Part shown: positions 60,601 through 64,000 of the stretch, in pieces
How the letters are laid out: each line of letters begins with the position of its first letter
Numbering within the stretch: position 1 is the stretch's first letter
Assembly (NCBI GenBank): GCA_949130495.1
Contig: OX422216.1
Location: 102,555,967 to 102,619,966 of the forward strand
Length of the DNA: 64,000 nt
DNA from: Sambucus nigra
Lineage: Eukaryota > Streptophyta > Magnoliopsida > Dipsacales > Adoxaceae
Direction of reading: 5' to 3'
Notes under the pieces: generated by a model
Database searches by the model: none
What the model was told of the DNA's origin: nothing
The model's input: the letters and a program-made list of their open reading frames with translations, nothing else
Program-made: the position numbers and the translations under genes

Positions 60601-63600
60601 TGAGAGTATGACGATAATTTGCAAAAATCACACTTAGACTTGAAAACATGCCGTTAAAGGGTGAAAAGTCAAATCAGTCCCGAAACGACTCCGTAGAAGA
60701 CACGAACACCTCGCATGGGACCAATGTAACGTTTAGGAAGTGACCGCGTGGTCCCGGATCTCCCGGTTTGAGAGTAGGACGATAATTTGCAAAAATCACA
60801 CTTAGACTTGAAAACAGCCCCTTAAAGGGTGAAAACTCAAACCAGCCCCTAAACGACCCCGTAGGAAGCACGAACATCTCGCACGGGACCAATGCAACTT
60901 GTAGGAACTGACCGCGTAGTCCCGGGTCTGCCAATTTGAGAGTATGACCATAATTTGCAAAAATACACTTAGACTTGAAAACAGGCTGTTAAAGGGTGAA
61001 AACTCAAAACAGCCCCTAAACGACCCCGTAGGAGGCACGGACTCCTCGCACGGGACCAATGTAACTTGTAGGAACTGACCGCGTAGTCCCGTGTCTCCCG
61101 GTTTGAGAGTATGACGATAATTTGCCAAAATCACACTTAGACTTGAAAATAGGCCGTTAAAGAGTGAAAACTCAAACTAGTCCTCAAACGACCCCGTAGA
61201 AAGCACGAACACCTCGCACGGCACCAATGTAACTTGTAGGAACTGACCGCGTAGTCCCGGGTCTCCCTGTTTGAGAGTATGACGATAATTTGCCAAAATC
61301 ACACTTAGACTTGAAAACATGCCGTTAAAGGGTGAAAACCAGAACGAGCCCCCAAACAACCCCGTAGGAGGCACGAACACCACGCACGGGACCAATGTAA
61401 CTTGTTGGAACTGACCGCGTTGTCCCGGGTCTCCCAGTTTGAGAGTATGACGATAATTTGCAAAAATCACACTTAGACTTGAAAACAGGTCGTTAAAGGG
61501 TGAAAACTCAAACCACCCCCAAACGTCCCCATAGGAGGCACGAACACCTCGCACGGGACCAATATAACTTGTAGGAACTGATCGCGTAGTCGCGGGTCTC
61601 CCGGTTTGAGGGTATGACGATAATTTGAAAAAATCACACTTAGACTTGAAACATATGCCGTTAAAGGGTGAAAACTCAAACCAGTCCCGAAACGACTCCG
61701 TAGAAGACACGAACACCTCGCATGGGACCAATGTAACTTTTAGGAAGTGACCGCGTAGTCCCGGATCTCCCGGTTTGAGAGTATGACGATAATTGGCAAA
61801 AATCACACATAGTCTTGAAAACAGGCCGTTAAAGGGTGAAAACTCAAACCAGCCCCTAAACTACCCCGTAGGAGGCACGAACACCTCGCACGGGACCAAT
61901 GTAACTTGTAGGAACTGACCGCGTAGTCCCAGGTCTCCCGGTTTGAGAGTATGACGATAATTTGCCAAAATCACACTTAGACTTGAAAACAGGCCGTTAA
62001 AGGGTGAAAACTCAAACCAGTCGTCAAATGACCCCGTAGAAGGCACGAACACCTCGCACGGGACCAATTTAACTTGTAGGAACTGATCGCGTAGTCCCGG
62101 GTCACCCGGTTTGAGAGTATGATGATAATTTGCCAAAATAACACTTAGACTTGAAAACAGGCCGTCAAAGGGTGAAAACTCAAACCAGTCCTCAAATGAC
62201 CCCGTAGAAGGCATGAACACCTTGCACGGGACCAATGTAACTTGTAGGAACTGATCGCGTAGTCCCGGGTCTCCTGGTTTGAGAGTATGACGATAATTTG
62301 ACAAAATCACACTTAGACTTGAAAACAGGCCGTTAAATGGTGAAAACTCAAACCAGCCCCCAAACGACCCCGTAGGAGGCACGAAAACCTCGCACGGGAC
62401 CAATGTAACTTGTAGGAACTGACCGCGTAGTCCCGGGTCTGCCGATTTGAGAGTATGACCATAATTTGCAAAAATACACTTGGACTTGAAAACAGGCCGT
62501 TGAAGGATGAAAACCCAAACCAGCCTCGAAACGACCCGGTGGGAAGCACGAACACCTCGCACGGGACCAATGTAACTTGTAGGAACTGACCGCGTTGTAG
62601 GAATTGACCGCGTAGTCCCGGGTCTGCCGATTTGAGAGTATGACCATAATTTGCAAAAATACACTTGGACTTGAAAACAGGCCGTTGAAGGATGAAAACC
62701 CAAACCAGCCTCGAAACGACCCGGTGGGAAGCACGAACACCTCGCACGGGACCAATGTAACTTGTAGGAACTGACCGCGTTGTAGGAATTGACCGCGTAG
62801 TCCCGGGTCTGCCGATTTGAGAGTATGACGATAATTTGCAAAAATCACACTTAGACTTGAAAACAGGCCGTTGAAGGATGAAAACCCAAACCAGCCTCGA
62901 AACGACCCGGTGGGAGGCACAAACACTTCGCACGGGACCAATGTAACTTGTAGGAACTGATCGCGTAGTCCCGTGTCTCCCGGTTTGAGAGTATGACGAT
63001 AATTTGCCAAAATCACACTTAGACTTGAAAATAGGCCGTTAAAGAGTGAAAACTCAAACCAGTCCTCAAACGACCCCGTAGAAGGCACGAACACCTCGTA
63101 CGGGACCAATGTAACTTGTAGGAACTGACCGCGTAGTCCCGGGTCTCCCGGTTTGAGAGTATGACGATAATTTGCAAAAATACACTTAGACTTGAAAACA
63201 GGCCGTTAAAGGATGAAAACCCAAACCAGCCTCGAAACGACCCGGTGGGAGGCACGAACACCTCGCACGGGACCAATGTAACTTGTAGGAACTGACCGCG
63301 TAGTCCCGGGTCTCCCGGTTCGAGACTATGACGATAATTTGGAAAAATACACTTAGACTTGAAAACAGGCCGTTAAAGGATGAAAACCCAAACCAGCCTC
63401 GAAACGACCCGGTGGGAGGCACGAACACCTCGCACGGGACCAATGTAACTTGTAGGAACTGACCGCGTAGTCCCGGGTCTCCCGGTTTTAGAGTATGACG
63501 ATAATTTGCAAAACTCACACTTAGACTTGAAAAGATGCCGTTAAAGGGTGAAAACACAAACCAGTCCCCAAACGACCCCGTAGAAGGCACGAACACCTTG

Positions 63601-64000
63601 CACGGGACAAATGTAACTTGCAGGAACTGACCGCGTAGTCCCGGGTCTGCCGATTTGAGAGTATGACGATAATTTGCAAAAATACACTTAGACTTGAAAA
63701 GAGGCCGTTAAAGGATGAAAACCCAAACCAGCCTCGAAACGACCCGGTGGGAGGCACGAACACCTCGCACGGGACCAATGTAACTAATAGGAACTGACTG
63801 CGTAGTCCCGGGTCTCCCGGTTCGAGACTATGACGATAATTTGCAAAAATACACTTAGACTTGAAAACAGGCCGTTAAAGGATGAAAACCCAAACTAGCC
63901 TCGAAACGACCCGGTGGGAGGCACAAACACCTCGCACGGGACCAATGTAACTTGTAGGAACTGACCGCGTAGTCCAGGGTCTCCCGGTTCTAGAGTATGA
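54607..64000. repeat. Satellite, divergent and mosaic monomers (block F)
   Basis: About 56 monomers with no single higher-order period, running off the right edge of the window. A block near 55,780-56,560 resembles 61,800-62,580 at an offset of about 6,017 bp: the CAGTCGTCAAATGACC variant is at 56,001 and 62,018, and CTTGGACTTG at 56,461 and 62,479. Parts near 57,120 match 62,132 at an offset of 5,012 bp, via CCAAAATAACACTTAG. A 23-bp-deleted monomer occurs near 59,550. No LINE or gene is seen. Confidence 0.88.
62424..62793. repeat. 185-bp monomer pair carrying an 18-bp internal duplication
   Basis: The CGCGTAGTCCCGGG word is at 62,424, 62,609 and 62,794, giving two 185-bp periods in place of 167. 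The extra 18 bp come from a short tandem copy of TTGTAGGAAYTGACCGCG at the end of each monomer (after 62,594 and after 62,779). The lengthened monomer was itself duplicated once, because both copies share it and the GGAAGCACG variant. Confidence 0.9.

Noticed and set aside
1..64000. CENP-B-box-like sequence on the minus strand (GTTCGTGCCTCCTACGGGG).
   Set aside because: It has TTCG and CGGG but the spacing is two bases too long and the central A is missing compared with the mammalian box pattern. Plants are not known to depend on this box, so I do not call it.
1..64000. CRISPR-like regular repetition.
   Set aside because: The repeat fills the whole period of about 168 bp with no unique spacers. 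It is a satellite, not a CRISPR array.
1..64000. Telomere-like TTAAAGGGTG words in every monomer.
   Set aside because: They occur once per monomer within a longer fixed sequence and are not TTTAGGG tandem repeats. No telomeric array is present.
1..64000. tRNA, rRNA or other structured RNA genes in the satellite.
   Set aside because: No cloverleaf, A/B box pair or rRNA-like stretch was recognised. The short dyads are too small to support an RNA gene.

Overview
The window is almost entirely a tandem satellite DNA array from what looks like a flowering-plant nuclear genome. It is interrupted by five L1-type (non-LTR) retrotransposon segments. I count roughly 320 head-to-tail monomers of about 167-168 bp, all in one orientation. 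The plant assignment rests on the retrotransposon proteins: a plant-type gag-like ORF1 with a CCHC knuckle, and an ORF2 with endonuclease, reverse transcriptase and C-terminal zf-RVT domains and no RNase H, as in plant L1 elements. I cannot name the species or recognise the satellite. Monomer size, homogeneity, higher-order structure and LINE content suggest centromeric, pericentromeric or other constitutive heterochromatin; this is inference. I saw no host protein-coding gene, rRNA, tRNA or CRISPR array.

Layout: 1 to about 3,420 holds divergent monomers with loose 4- to 5-monomer periodicities. About 3,420-36,600 holds a higher-order repeat (HOR) with a basic unit of 2,827 bp (about 17 monomers), in about eight complete or rearranged units; some units gained one or two monomers or internal duplications. 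About 36,600-37,167 is divergent monomers. 39,310 to about 44,645 holds four nearly identical copies of an 8-monomer, 1,342-bp HOR. About 44,646-49,030 is divergent; about 49,030-51,020 is a detached piece of the 17-mer HOR; about 51,020-51,975 is divergent; about 51,975-54,606 is a 1,143-bp (7-monomer) HOR present 2.3 times. About 54,607-64,000 is divergent, mosaic monomers.

Retroelements: a structurally complete L1 (22,004-27,585, plus strand) has two intact overlapping ORFs, a poly(A) tail and target-site duplications (TSDs). A 536-bp 5'-truncated L1 tail (16,620-17,155, minus strand) was copied together with its surrounding satellite to 28,421-28,956. Two further 5'-truncated copies lie at 31,455-32,516 (plus, with a 153-bp repeat at its 5' end) and 37,168-39,309 (minus, with three in-frame stops). 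TSDs can be read for every insertion. Three independent insertions used the same TT|AAA step of the monomer.

How it fits together: the satellite grew by unequal exchange at several scales (18 bp, one monomer, dimer, 5-, 7-, 8- and 17-mer blocks, and a roughly 6.2-kb double unit). LINEs entered repeatedly at preferred A/T steps, and at least one insertion was then spread by satellite amplification. The many long minus-strand reading frames in the satellite follow from a 168-bp (56-codon), stop-poor monomer and are not annotated as genes.
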